The position numbers and the translations under genes are program-made. The notes below the pieces were generated by a model. The model did no database searches. It was not told the origin of the DNA and was given only the letters and a program-made list of their open reading frames with translations. From Deltaproteobacteria bacterium (lineage in GTDB: Bacteria > Myxococcota_A > UBA9160 > PR03), in NCBI GenBank assembly GCA_035063765.1, contig JAPSFT010000017.1, positions 32,478 to 96,477 on the forward strand: 64,000 bases of DNA, given 5' to 3'. Below, piece after piece: positions 57,594 through 64,000 of the stretch. Every line of letters begins with the position of its first letter. Position 1 is the stretch's first letter.

Positions 57594-58445
57594 TCAGATC
57601 CGGTCCGGGCAGTGCCGCCGCCAGAGCGACTCGAAGTACGCGTTGGCGAAGGGCGTGAAGCCATCGCCGCCGTGCGGCGTGCTCGAGAACTCGCCGAAGA
57701 CGCTGCCGTAAGAGGTCGCATAGAGATCGACCCGGACGTAGCTGCCGACGGCGGCCCCGAGCGTGCGGGCGTCCGCGAGGATCCCGGCCAGGCAGGCCGG
57801 CGGCTCGCCCGGCGGCGCCTGGGGAAGGCCCGCGAACATCGGGTCGTCGAAGGGCTCCCAGTCCGCCGAGTAGAAGCGGTTGACCGCGGGCATGGCGGGT
57901 CCCGGCGAGCGGTGGATCACCTGGATTGCCCCGATCACGCCGGCGAAGGTGTGGACCTTGTAGTCCACGGCGAGGACCCGCTCCCCCGCTTCGTCGGGGA
58001 CGAGCTCTTCCGCGAGCAGGGGAACGTGGGAGACGAGACCGCGAGCGGCCCGCAGCCGATCGAAGAGGCGGGCGCGCGACAGGGGCTCGCCCCGGAGCAG
58101 CTCCTGCCCGCCCGCCATCACGTACGCATTCCGGCGTACGGCGTCGATCGCCGGTTTGATCACGAACCGATCGGGGAGCGAGGCGAGGGCCGAGCGGGTG
58201 AGCCAGCGGCCCTCCCAGTACAGATCTGGGACCCGGCAGCCCTGGGCGCACGCGAAGGCGCGCGCGTTCAGCTTGTTGAACAGGCGCCGCTCCCAGTGCT
58301 CGCCCCGGCGCCAGCGGCTCGCGGGGGCGCCCGCCGGGATCCGCGTGAGCAGCATCGCGAGACGCCGCAGGTCCTCGCGCGGCGAGCGCGGCGTGTCGCG
58401 GCCCCACCAGAGCGCCCGGCGCAGGCGGATCCGTTCGGAGTACAC
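57594..58445 (-). CDS. TupA-like ATP-grasp protein
   Basis: 283-residue protein of the TupA-like ATP-grasp family. The ATP-binding part has SLPDRFVIKPAIDAVRRNAYVM (about 88-110), a variant of the FVIKPNxxSG loop, and the metal-binding C-terminal block is SYVRVDLYATSYGSVFGEFSSTPHGG (about 238-263). The N-terminal 80 residues have the HWERRLFNKLNARAFACAQGCRVP pattern of the family. ATP-grasp enzymes join a carboxylate to an amine or hydroxyl. TupA members are linked to cell-surface polymers. It stands between a methyltransferase gene (88 bp) and operator site 8. Confidence 0.78.
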   Translation of the reverse strand: MYSERIRLRRALWWGRDTPRSPREDLRRLAMLLTRIPAGAPASRWRRGEHWERRLFNKLNARAFACAQGCRVPDLYWEGRWLTRSALASLPDRFVIKPAIDAVRRNAYVMAGGQELLRGEPLSRARLFDRLRAARGLVSHVPLLAEELVPDEAGERVLAVDYKVHTFAGVIGAIQVIHRSPGPAMPAVNRFYSADWEPFDDPMFAGLPQAPPGEPPACLAGILADARTLGAAVGSYVRVDLYATSYGSVFGEFSSTPHGGDGFTPFANAYFESLWRRHCPDRI

Positions 58446-58533
58446 ACCTACGGGCGTAGCGCAGGCGGGCCGCGAGTGCCGGCGCAGGCCACGCCGCGGC
58501 CGAGTGAGCGGCTCCTCGTGCCGTCCCGAGCGC

Positions 58534-59220
58534 CTAGAGCCTCACGGTGAGCTCGAGGCCGCCCGGATAGGGAAGGGTGAGCGTGCGGAAACGGTTGCGC
58601 GGGTCGTTCACGAACGCGAAGTAGTCGGCGTAGCCCTCGCGAAAGCTCTCGGTGTTGTCGGCGACGACGATCGCACCCGGCCGGAGCTGCGCTGCGATCC
58701 GCTCGATCGCCGGGCGTGCCATCGGCGTCCAGACGTCCATCAGCACGAAGTCGATCGGCCCCGGCAGCTCCGCCAGGGTCTCGCGCAGGTCGCCCTCGCG
58801 CAGCTCGACCAGGTCGGCGAGGCCGGCTTCGGCCCAGTGCGCGCGCGCGGCCGTCGCCTTCTCGGGCTCGTGCTCGGTGGCGATCACCACGCCCGCTCCG
58901 CCCTCGTCGTCCAGGTTGTCGCGCACCGCCGCGGCGAGGTAGAGCGTGGACACGCCGTAGGAGGTCCCGGCCTCGACCACGCGCCGCGCGCGCAGCGCGC
59001 GACACAGCTGGTAGCAGAGCTCGCCCTTGTCGCGGTCGAGCGCCACGAGCTTGTCGGCGAGGAAGCGCTCGCTGCGCTCGTCGAAGCGCAGCCCGTCACG
59101 GGCGCCCTCCTCGCGGACGCGTTCCGCGAAGAAGCTCCCGAGCGCCGCGTCCTGCGCCCGGCTGCGCGCGTGGAGCCGGTCGAGGAGCTGCGCGACACGC
59201 GGGTCGTCGAGGGTGCTCAT
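58534..59220 (-). CDS. Class I SAM-dependent O-methyltransferase
   Basis: 228-residue methyltransferase of the O-methyltransferase-3/catechol type. SAM motif I is ARRVVEAGTSYGVSTLYLA (about 79-97), the acidic residue after strand 2 is in VIATEHEPEKATAARAHW, and FVLMDVWTPM (about 157) holds the metal/cosubstrate aspartate. The N-terminal 60 residues are helical. Caffeoyl-CoA or catechol-type O-methylation is a fair expectation, but the acceptor is unknown. It is separated by 37 bp from the zinc-ribbon gene and lies downstream of the diiron pair on the same strand. Confidence 0.85.
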   Translation of the reverse strand: MSTLDDPRVAQLLDRLHARSRAQDAALGSFFAERVREEGARDGLRFDERSERFLADKLVALDRDKGELCYQLCRALRARRVVEAGTSYGVSTLYLAAAVRDNLDDEGGAGVVIATEHEPEKATAARAHWAEAGLADLVELREGDLRETLAELPGPIDFVLMDVWTPMARPAIERIAAQLRPGAIVVADNTESFREGYADYFAFVNDPRNRFRTLTLPYPGGLELTVRL

Positions 59221-59257
59221 CGGGGCCCCGGCTCGCGCCGGCGGGCGCCGGCACGCA

Positions 59258-59548
59258 TCAGTAGGCGACGCGCGCCTCGAGCGTGCCGTCGTCGGCTCGC
59301 ACCACCACGAGGCGCGACATGCACGGCATGCAGTATACGCGATCGCCCTCGCGCAGCTCCCGCGTCGAGCGGATCACGACCTTGCAGACCGGGCAGACCA
59401 CCTCGTTGGGGCCGAGCGGGTCGCCCGGCCCCTTCCGCCGGCGGTAGAAGCGGCGGTACTTCGGCGGCACCTCGTCGAAGTCGGTCTCTTCGAGCAGGAA
59501 GCGCTGGCGCGGAGCCTCGTCCGCCTTGCGTTCGAGCGGGTCGACCAT
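59258..59548 (-). CDS. Small zinc-ribbon protein (96 aa)
   Basis: 96-residue protein with an N-terminal basic/acidic helix (KYRRFYRRRKGPGDPLG) and a four-cysteine zinc ribbon, CPVCK (about residues 52-56) and CMPCMSR (about 73-79). No membrane segment. Its ATG overlaps the stop of the diiron paralog at 59548 (TGATG), so it is translated with that protein and may be its partner or a rubredoxin-like carrier, though the spacing does not match a true rubredoxin. Function unknown. Confidence 0.7.
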   Translation of the reverse strand: MVDPLERKADEAPRQRFLLEETDFDEVPPKYRRFYRRRKGPGDPLGPNEVVCPVCKVVIRSTRELREGDRVYCMPCMSRLVVVRADDGTLEARVAY

Positions 59549-60318
59549 CACTCGAACCCCAGGCGCGCCACGGTCTCGAGGTAGTTGCGGCCGAGCTCGG
59601 GCCGCTCGCTGGCCGCGAGGCCGAGCTCGCGCGTGGTCTCCTCGAAGGTCTCGAGCACGAGGTGGTCGAGCTCGTTCTTGACCTCGAGCAGCCGCGCCCG
59701 GATGTGCGGCGTCGCCTGGATCCGGCGGCCCAGCTCGTTCTCCCCGAAGCCGATGTGGCGCCGCTCGTCCTTCACGATGCCCTGGAGCACGTCGCGGGTC
59801 TTCGGGTCGGCCTCCCGGGCATGGTGCTGGAACACGGTGAACTCCATTGCCTCGAGGATCACGTTCTGCGCGAAGATCGCGGCCTCCCAGTCGCGCCCGG
59901 CCACGAGCGCGAGCAGCCGCCGCTTGAACTGGAGCAGGTTGCGGCTCGCGCGCCGCTCGATCTCCTGCTCCGGCTGCTCGACGCCGAGCTCCGAGAGCCG
60001 GTGCAGCAGCACCTCGAGGTGGCGGCCCTCGTCGGCGACCTGGGTGGCGAGGAACACCTTGGAGAGCCGGTCCGGCGCGATCGCGATCAGGCCACTCGCG
60101 CCCTCGAGGGCAGCCGTCTCGCCCACGCAGTAGTTGCACAGGACGGTGACGAGCCGCTCGCGATCGGCGGGCGCCTCGTCGGGCGTGTCGGGACGCTGCC
60201 CGAAGTGGGTGCCGGCCAGGTAGCCGGTGACGGACTGGAACCAGAACTCGAAGGAGTGCACCTCCTCGTGGAAGGCGCGCGGATCGAGCTGGTGCACATC
60301 GGCCGATACCCGGTTCAT
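59548..60318 (-). CDS. Ferritin-like diiron protein (oxygenase candidate) 2
   Basis: 256-residue helical diiron protein. Ligands are E67, E97 and H100 (VGETAAL and VADEGRHLEVL), then E156, E185 and H188 (ILEAMEF and VKDERRHIGFGE). It is clearly related to the next gene upstream: both open with an FW/HW...GYLAGT segment and share the GFGEN block after the last histidine. Adjacent paralogs with both full ligand sets suggest a hetero-oligomeric enzyme or two sequential oxidations. The two genes are 16 bp apart and the zinc-ribbon gene overlaps its end. Confidence 0.78.
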   Translation of the reverse strand: MNRVSADVHQLDPRAFHEEVHSFEFWFQSVTGYLAGTHFGQRPDTPDEAPADRERLVTVLCNYCVGETAALEGASGLIAIAPDRLSKVFLATQVADEGRHLEVLLHRLSELGVEQPEQEIERRASRNLLQFKRRLLALVAGRDWEAAIFAQNVILEAMEFTVFQHHAREADPKTRDVLQGIVKDERRHIGFGENELGRRIQATPHIRARLLEVKNELDHLVLETFEETTRELGLAASERPELGRNYLETVARLGFE

Positions 60319-60334
60319 CCCGTGACTCCGCAGC

Positions 60335-61222
60335 TCAGGGCCGGGCGGGCGTCTGGTACTCGATCCCGATCCGGCCGAGGCGGGTCTTGAACTCCTTCAG
60401 CACGGTGTCGGCGAGGAGCCGCTCCATCTCGGCCGGCTCGAGCGCGCTCAAGTCGGCGCCCTGCCACTTCGCCGGTGCCGATCCGTAGCCCGAGAGCTCC
60501 GAGCGCAGCTTCCGGATCTCCTCGCGCGCGGACAGGTTGCGGAACCGGTCGGCAAAGGTCGCCAGCATCCAGTAGGACATCTCCTTCTGCATGCGTTCGA
60601 TCTCGGGCTTCTTCTCGGGGTGCTCCGCGATCAGCGAGCCGATCCGGTTCTCGCCGAAGCCGACGTGGCGGCGCTCGTCGGCGATCGTGCCGGAGAGGGT
60701 GTGGGCGAACTTCGGGTTCACCTCCTGCATGGCGGCCTGCATCATCTCGAAGACGCTGAAGGCCATCCCTTCGAGCACGATGTTCTGGCCGACCACGCCG
60801 GCCACGAAGTCCTTGCGGTCGACCTTCTCGAGCAGCACCTCCGCGAAGCGCACCAGGTTCGGGTTCGCGTGTTCGCGGATCGTGTCCTCCATCTCGCCCT
60901 TCTTCACGCCGAGGTCCAGGAGCCGCTGCGAGAAGATCTCGACGTGGCGCGCCTCGTCGAGCGTCTGCGTGGCGAGGAAGCGCTTGCTTGCTTCGTCCGG
61001 CGCCGCGTTCACGAGGCCCGACGAGGCCGCCAGCGCGCAGCGCTCGCCGACGACGAGCTGCACCGTTGCGCCGATCGCCTGCTCCCGGAGCAGGTCGTTC
61101 TCGAGCACCAGCGCCGGCTCGCGCTCGTCCGGGCCGTGCCCGTACGCCGTGCCCGCCAGGTACCCCTGGGGACAGGATTCGAGCCAATGCTGGATGGAGT
61201 ACATCGAGAGGAAGTCGGCCAT
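60335..61222 (-). CDS. Ferritin-like diiron protein (oxygenase candidate) 3
   Basis: 295-residue helical diiron protein, paralog of 59548-60318. Ligands are E60, E90 and H93 (VVGERCAL and TLDEARHVEIF), and E151, E183 and H186 (IVLEGMAF and IADERRHVGFGE). A C-terminal extension of about 45 residues (KWQGADLSALEPAEMERLL and GIEYQTPARP) is absent from the shorter paralog. It is the first gene of a minus-strand series running to the ATP-grasp gene. No TATGAC palindrome lies in front of it; the divergent gap 61223-61436 holds a 13-bp inverted repeat CCGGAC-C-GTCCGG at 61295-61307 that could be a separate control site. Confidence 0.78.
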   Translation of the reverse strand: MADFLSMYSIQHWLESCPQGYLAGTAYGHGPDEREPALVLENDLLREQAIGATVQLVVGERCALAASSGLVNAAPDEASKRFLATQTLDEARHVEIFSQRLLDLGVKKGEMEDTIREHANPNLVRFAEVLLEKVDRKDFVAGVVGQNIVLEGMAFSVFEMMQAAMQEVNPKFAHTLSGTIADERRHVGFGENRIGSLIAEHPEKKPEIERMQKEMSYWMLATFADRFRNLSAREEIRKLRSELSGYGSAPAKWQGADLSALEPAEMERLLADTVLKEFKTRLGRIGIEYQTPARP

Positions 61223-61436
61223 CGGGAGGGTCCTTCGTGGGGCGAGCCGGCCCGGAGGGGTCGCAAGCTGCGTGCCACCCGGCGGATTCCGGTTCCGGAC
61301 CGTCCGGTCGGGTCCCAGCGCTCCCGAGCCCGATCGGGATGCTGCGAACGGCCACAGCGCGATGAGGTGCCACAGACCTCCCTGCGGCGATTCGCCTCGC
61401 CTACCGCCTCGTGCGCCCCGTATCCTCGGTTGGCCG

Positions 61437-62561
61437 ATGCGCGACATGCCCCGCACCCGACGCCCTGCACTCGCGGTGGTCCTGGCGGTGCTGCTCCTCG
61501 TCGCGCTCGTGGCCCTGGACCCGGGCCCGCTGGTCCGGTGTTCGATGGCCCCGGGGGCTCCCTTCGACGCGGAGAGCCCGCCGGTGGCGCCCGACTACCA
61601 GGATCCCTCGAGCTGGAGCGCGCTCCCGGAGCGCGAGGACGCGGGCGACGCCCGTCCGGACGGGGTTCCGGCCGCCGACCAGCGCGCCGTCCCGGTCGAC
61701 GTGTTCTACGTCCACCCCACCTCCTACGTCGGCCGCCGCTGGAATGCGCCGGTGGACGACCCTGCCCTGAACGAAGCCACCGATCGCGTCGCGACCGCCA
61801 TCCAGGCCACCGCCTTCAACGGCTGCTGTGCGGTGTACGCCCCGCGCTACCGGCAGGCGAACGGGACGTCCTTCACGCGCCCGTCGCCGGACGGAGAGCG
61901 CGCGATCGACCTGGCCTACGCCGACGTGCGGCGCGCCTTCGAGGCCTTCGAGGCCCGCCGCGGTGCGGAGCGCCCGTTCCTGCTCGCGGCCCACAGCCAG
62001 GGTTCCGTCCTGGCCGAGCGCCTGCTCGAAGACGGGATCGCCGGCACGCCGCGCCGAGACCGGCTCGTCGCCGCCTACCTGATCGGGGCAGCGGTCACGG
62101 CCGAAGGCCTGCGCGAGCGCGCCCCCGGCATCGCGCCTTGCACCGGGCCCTCCGACCTCCACTGCGTGGTGGCGTGGAACGCACGCGGCGCCGGGTACGT
62201 GCCGACCGACTTCGAGATGGTGCGGCCCGACGCGCGCGAGCGGCTGTGCACGAATCCCCTGTCCTGGCGCACCGACGGCGTCCCGGTGCCCAGGGAGCGC
62301 AACCTCGGCGCGGTGTTCCTCGAGAGCGACGAGCGCGCTCCGCGCCCCGGCTTCGCGGACGCCCGCTGCGTCGCGGGCACCCTGGTCCTGCATCGGGTCG
62401 CGGCGGCCCCCCGCGACCTGCCGAGCCGCATCGTCGATCGCGTGCTGGGCCGCGGCAACTACCACCCGATCGAGTACCAGCTCTTCTTCATGAACCTGCG
62501 CGAGAACGCCTCCGTCCGGACGAAGGCCTTCCTCTCCACCCTCCGCGACACGCCCCGGTGA
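61437..62561 (+). CDS. DUF3089 alpha/beta-hydrolase-like protein, exported or membrane-anchored
   Basis: 374-residue protein of the DUF3089 family. The N-terminus is a signal anchor (LAVVLAVLLLVALVAL). FYVHPTSYV opens the domain, and the nucleophile elbow is LAAHSQGSVLAERLL (about residue 185), with HCVVAWNARG and GNYHPIEYQLFFMNLREN at the end. The pattern is that of an alpha/beta hydrolase acting on lipids or esters in the periplasm. The ATG at 61437 is divergent from the diiron gene with a 214-bp gap. It is convergent with the next gene, eight bases away. Confidence 0.8.
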   Translation: MRDMPRTRRPALAVVLAVLLLVALVALDPGPLVRCSMAPGAPFDAESPPVAPDYQDPSSWSALPEREDAGDARPDGVPAADQRAVPVDVFYVHPTSYVGRRWNAPVDDPALNEATDRVATAIQATAFNGCCAVYAPRYRQANGTSFTRPSPDGERAIDLAYADVRRAFEAFEARRGAERPFLLAAHSQGSVLAERLLEDGIAGTPRRDRLVAAYLIGAAVTAEGLRERAPGIAPCTGPSDLHCVVAWNARGAGYVPTDFEMVRPDARERLCTNPLSWRTDGVPVPRERNLGAVFLESDERAPRPGFADARCVAGTLVLHRVAAAPRDLPSRIVDRVLGRGNYHPIEYQLFFMNLRENASVRTKAFLSTLRDTPR

Positions 62562-62569
62562 GGAGGCGG

Positions 62570-63700
62570 CTAGGCGCCCCGGATCGCCTCCCACACCGGA
62601 GGCGGCGCGTAGGCGTCCGGGCCGAGCGCACACGCGAAGCACGGGACGGTGGCCGCGAGGGCGCGTGCCGGCGCCGCGAGCGCGTCGCGGCCGCCGCCCT
62701 GCGCGCCGGCCACGAAGGGTGCCAGACGTCCGCCCGCGACGAGGCCCGTCGCCAGCAGGCGGGCGGCTGCTTCGTCGGGCGCGAGCCGCCGGAGCGCGAA
62801 GCGGGGACTCCCGCTCTCGGCGACGACCGCGGGCAGCACGATCCGGACCAGCGGATCGCCGGCCCGGGCTGCGACGCCGAGCAGCGCGCAGAGCTGCGGG
62901 GGCGAGAGCCCCGGCGGCCAACGATCCCCGGCGCCCTCGGCGGGCCGGCCGGAGCGGCGCCGCGCGCGGGTCTCCTCGAGCGTTCCACTCCAGTGCCACG
63001 TCTTCGAGTCGAGCTCGCCGCGCAGCTGCGGGAAGAGCGCGAGCGTGCCCTCGCGCAGGCTCACGATGGTGGGCATGCCGCGCACGTCCGCGCCGCGTGC
63101 GGAGACGCCCACGAAGACCCGGTCGTTCGCAACGAAGCGCCCGCCGCCTTCGAGAAGGGCGTGCAGGAGGAGCGTCGACTTCCCGGCCTTCCGGCGGCCG
63201 ACGAAGAGCGTGACACCGGCGTCCCCGGCGAGCGCTGCGCCGTGGATCGGGAGGGCGCCGCTGGCGAGCGCGTATGCGCTCGCCAGCTCACGCAGGGCGC
63301 GCAGCGCGACGAGCCGGCCGTGCGGGCGCTCCGCCGCCACGAGCGCGTGCACCGTGCGCGGGGACCCGGGGCCGGCCGCCTTCACTCCGATCGCGATGCA
63401 CCCGCGAGGGTCGGCGGCCAGGGTGCCGGCGTCACCGGCGCGCAGCAGCGGCCAGGGCGGCTGCGGGTCGTCGTGCGTGAAGACCTCGGCGGCCTGCCCG
63501 GTCGGCTCGGCGCCGGCCAGCCGGCCCGCGAGCAGGTCGGCGTCGATCTCGACGACGACGCGCGGGGCGCCCGCGTGCGGGGGGCCGACCCGGGTCGTGA
63601 ACCAGGGAGAGAGGAACTCCTCGAGCCAGGTGAGCAGGGTGGGGCTCGGCGTGCACACCTGCGCCTCGAAGCCGTCGTAGCCGAAGGTGAGGGCGGGCAC
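62570..63700 (-). CDS. HPr-kinase-like P-loop protein
   Basis: 376-residue protein with a central P-loop GRRKAGKSTLLLHALLEGG (about 168-186) preceded by PIHGAAL, the arrangement of HPr-kinase/phosphorylase-like C-terminal domains. DRVFVGVSARG follows as a possible Walker B region. The N-terminal 100 residues are a degenerate domain often seen in such proteins near peptide-modification or coenzyme PQQ-type clusters. The C-terminal 150 residues are Ala/Arg-rich and less conserved. There is no HPr or PTS gene nearby, so the substrate is probably another protein or small molecule. The start is GTG 63700. Confidence 0.68.
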   Translation of the reverse strand: MPALTFGYDGFEAQVCTPSPTLLTWLEEFLSPWFTTRVGPPHAGAPRVVVEIDADLLAGRLAGAEPTGQAAEVFTHDDPQPPWPLLRAGDAGTLAADPRGCIAIGVKAAGPGSPRTVHALVAAERPHGRLVALRALRELASAYALASGALPIHGAALAGDAGVTLFVGRRKAGKSTLLLHALLEGGGRFVANDRVFVGVSARGADVRGMPTIVSLREGTLALFPQLRGELDSKTWHWSGTLEETRARRRSGRPAEGAGDRWPPGLSPPQLCALLGVAARAGDPLVRIVLPAVVAESGSPRFALRRLAPDEAAARLLATGLVAGGRLAPFVAGAQGGGRDALAAPARALAATVPCFACALGPDAYAPPPVWEAIRGA

Positions 63701-63761
63701 GGCGGCGGATGCTAGCCGAGCCGCTTCGCCCGGCCGTGGGCGTCCCGATGCGCGGGGGCGT

Positions 63762-64000
63762 CCCGATCGACTTCGCTCGCCTTCGGCTCGCTGCGCGCTC
63801 GCTTCCGGGGTTGCCGGCGCGGGGGGCGGCCCGATCGACTTCGCTCGCCTTCGGCTCGCTGCGCGCTCGCTTCTGGGGTTGCCGGCGCGGGGGCGGCCCG
63901 ATCGACTTCGCTCGCCTTCGGCTCGCTGCGCGCTCGCTTCCGGGGTTGCCGGCGCGGGGGGCGGCCCGATCGACTTCGCTCGCCTTCGGCTCGCTGCGCG
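63762..64000. repeat. Tandem repeat, 67-68 bp unit, at least 3.5 copies (cut by window end)
   Basis: Head-to-tail copies begin at 63762, 63830, 63897 and 63965. Copies 1 and 3 are 68 bp and copy 2 is 67 bp, with one base missing from a G-run and a C-to-T change near its middle. Each unit starts CCCGATCGACTTCGCTCGCC and contains self-complementary CTTCGGCTCGC-like stretches. There is no spacer between copies and no gene in 63701-64000. Partial units (GGCGTCCCGATGCG) occur just before the array. The array continues to the right edge. Confidence 0.9.

Noticed and set aside
63762..64000. CRISPR array
   Set aside because: Repeats are 67-68 bp, contiguous and without unique spacers; no cas gene is present.

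Overview
This is a GC-rich (roughly 70% or more), gene-dense bacterial chromosome segment with many GTG starts and tightly overlapping operons. The content is that of an aerobic or facultative chemoheterotroph: acyl-CoA and CoA-transfer catabolism, a molybdenum hydroxylase, acetone carboxylase, an ETF with a membrane ETF dehydrogenase candidate, copper nitrite reductase, quinol NO reductase, and several diiron proteins. The mixture fits environmental Myxococcota/Desulfobacterota-like or Binatota-like lineages, but there is no rRNA or other phylogenetic marker, so this is a guess. I saw no tRNA, rRNA, CRISPR array, transposase, phage gene or transcription-factor gene.

Layout. 0-0.7 kb: end of a GST gene. 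0.8-5.7 kb (minus): nitronate monooxygenase-like flavoprotein, small protein, EtfB, EtfA, Zn-ribbon OB-fold protein, thiolase. 5.9-10.3 kb (plus): two type III CoA-transferases and a secreted CocE-type hydrolase. 10.3-17.5 kb (minus): an operon with a three-subunit molybdenum hydroxylase, an amidohydrolase, a thiolase-like protein without the usual cysteine, its OB-fold partner and a crotonase. 17.6-18.5 kb: BadI/MenB-like crotonase. 18.5-27.2 kb (minus): acetone carboxylase beta, alpha and gamma followed by three CoA-transferases. 27.3-29.6 kb (minus): CoxG, MocA and XdhC-type molybdenum-enzyme maturation factors. 29.7-31.8 kb: membrane iron-sulfur ETF:quinone oxidoreductase candidate. 31.8-36.8 kb: fused double CoA-transferase, then a split GMC alcohol oxidase. 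36.8-48.1 kb: oxygenases, glycosyltransferases, a radical SAM protein, a diiron protein, an amidohydrolase, a TPP enzyme and an FAD monooxygenase. 48.2-57.4 kb: nitrogen-oxide module (NirK-cytochrome c, NirV-like, PhyH dioxygenase, quinol NO reductase, ferredoxin; opposite strand: diiron protein, Coq4-like, NorE-like). 57.6-63.7 kb: ATP-grasp, methyltransferase, zinc-ribbon protein, two more diiron paralogs, DUF3089 esterase and an HPr-kinase-like protein. 63.8 kb to the end: a 67-68 bp tandem repeat.

The most striking feature is not a gene. A palindrome, TATGAY-N4-GTCATA, occurs eight times, always between genes and upstream of a start. It sits in front of the nitronate monooxygenase/CoA-transferase pair, acetone carboxylase, a 2-oxoglutarate oxygenase, the radical SAM gene, the FAD monooxygenase, nirK, norZ and the diiron-coq4-norE operon. 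Its architecture (5-bp half-sites, 6-bp spacing) is that of Crp/Fnr-family sites, but the half-site is not the textbook FNR/NNR one. I infer a local regulon probably responding to nitrogen oxides or redox state.

The co-regulated enzymes suggest a testable pathway: a nitronate monooxygenase could release acetone and nitrite from a secondary nitroalkane, acetone carboxylase would take the acetone to acetoacetate, and NirK plus NorZ would take nitrite through NO to N2O. This remains inference from gene content and shared sites.
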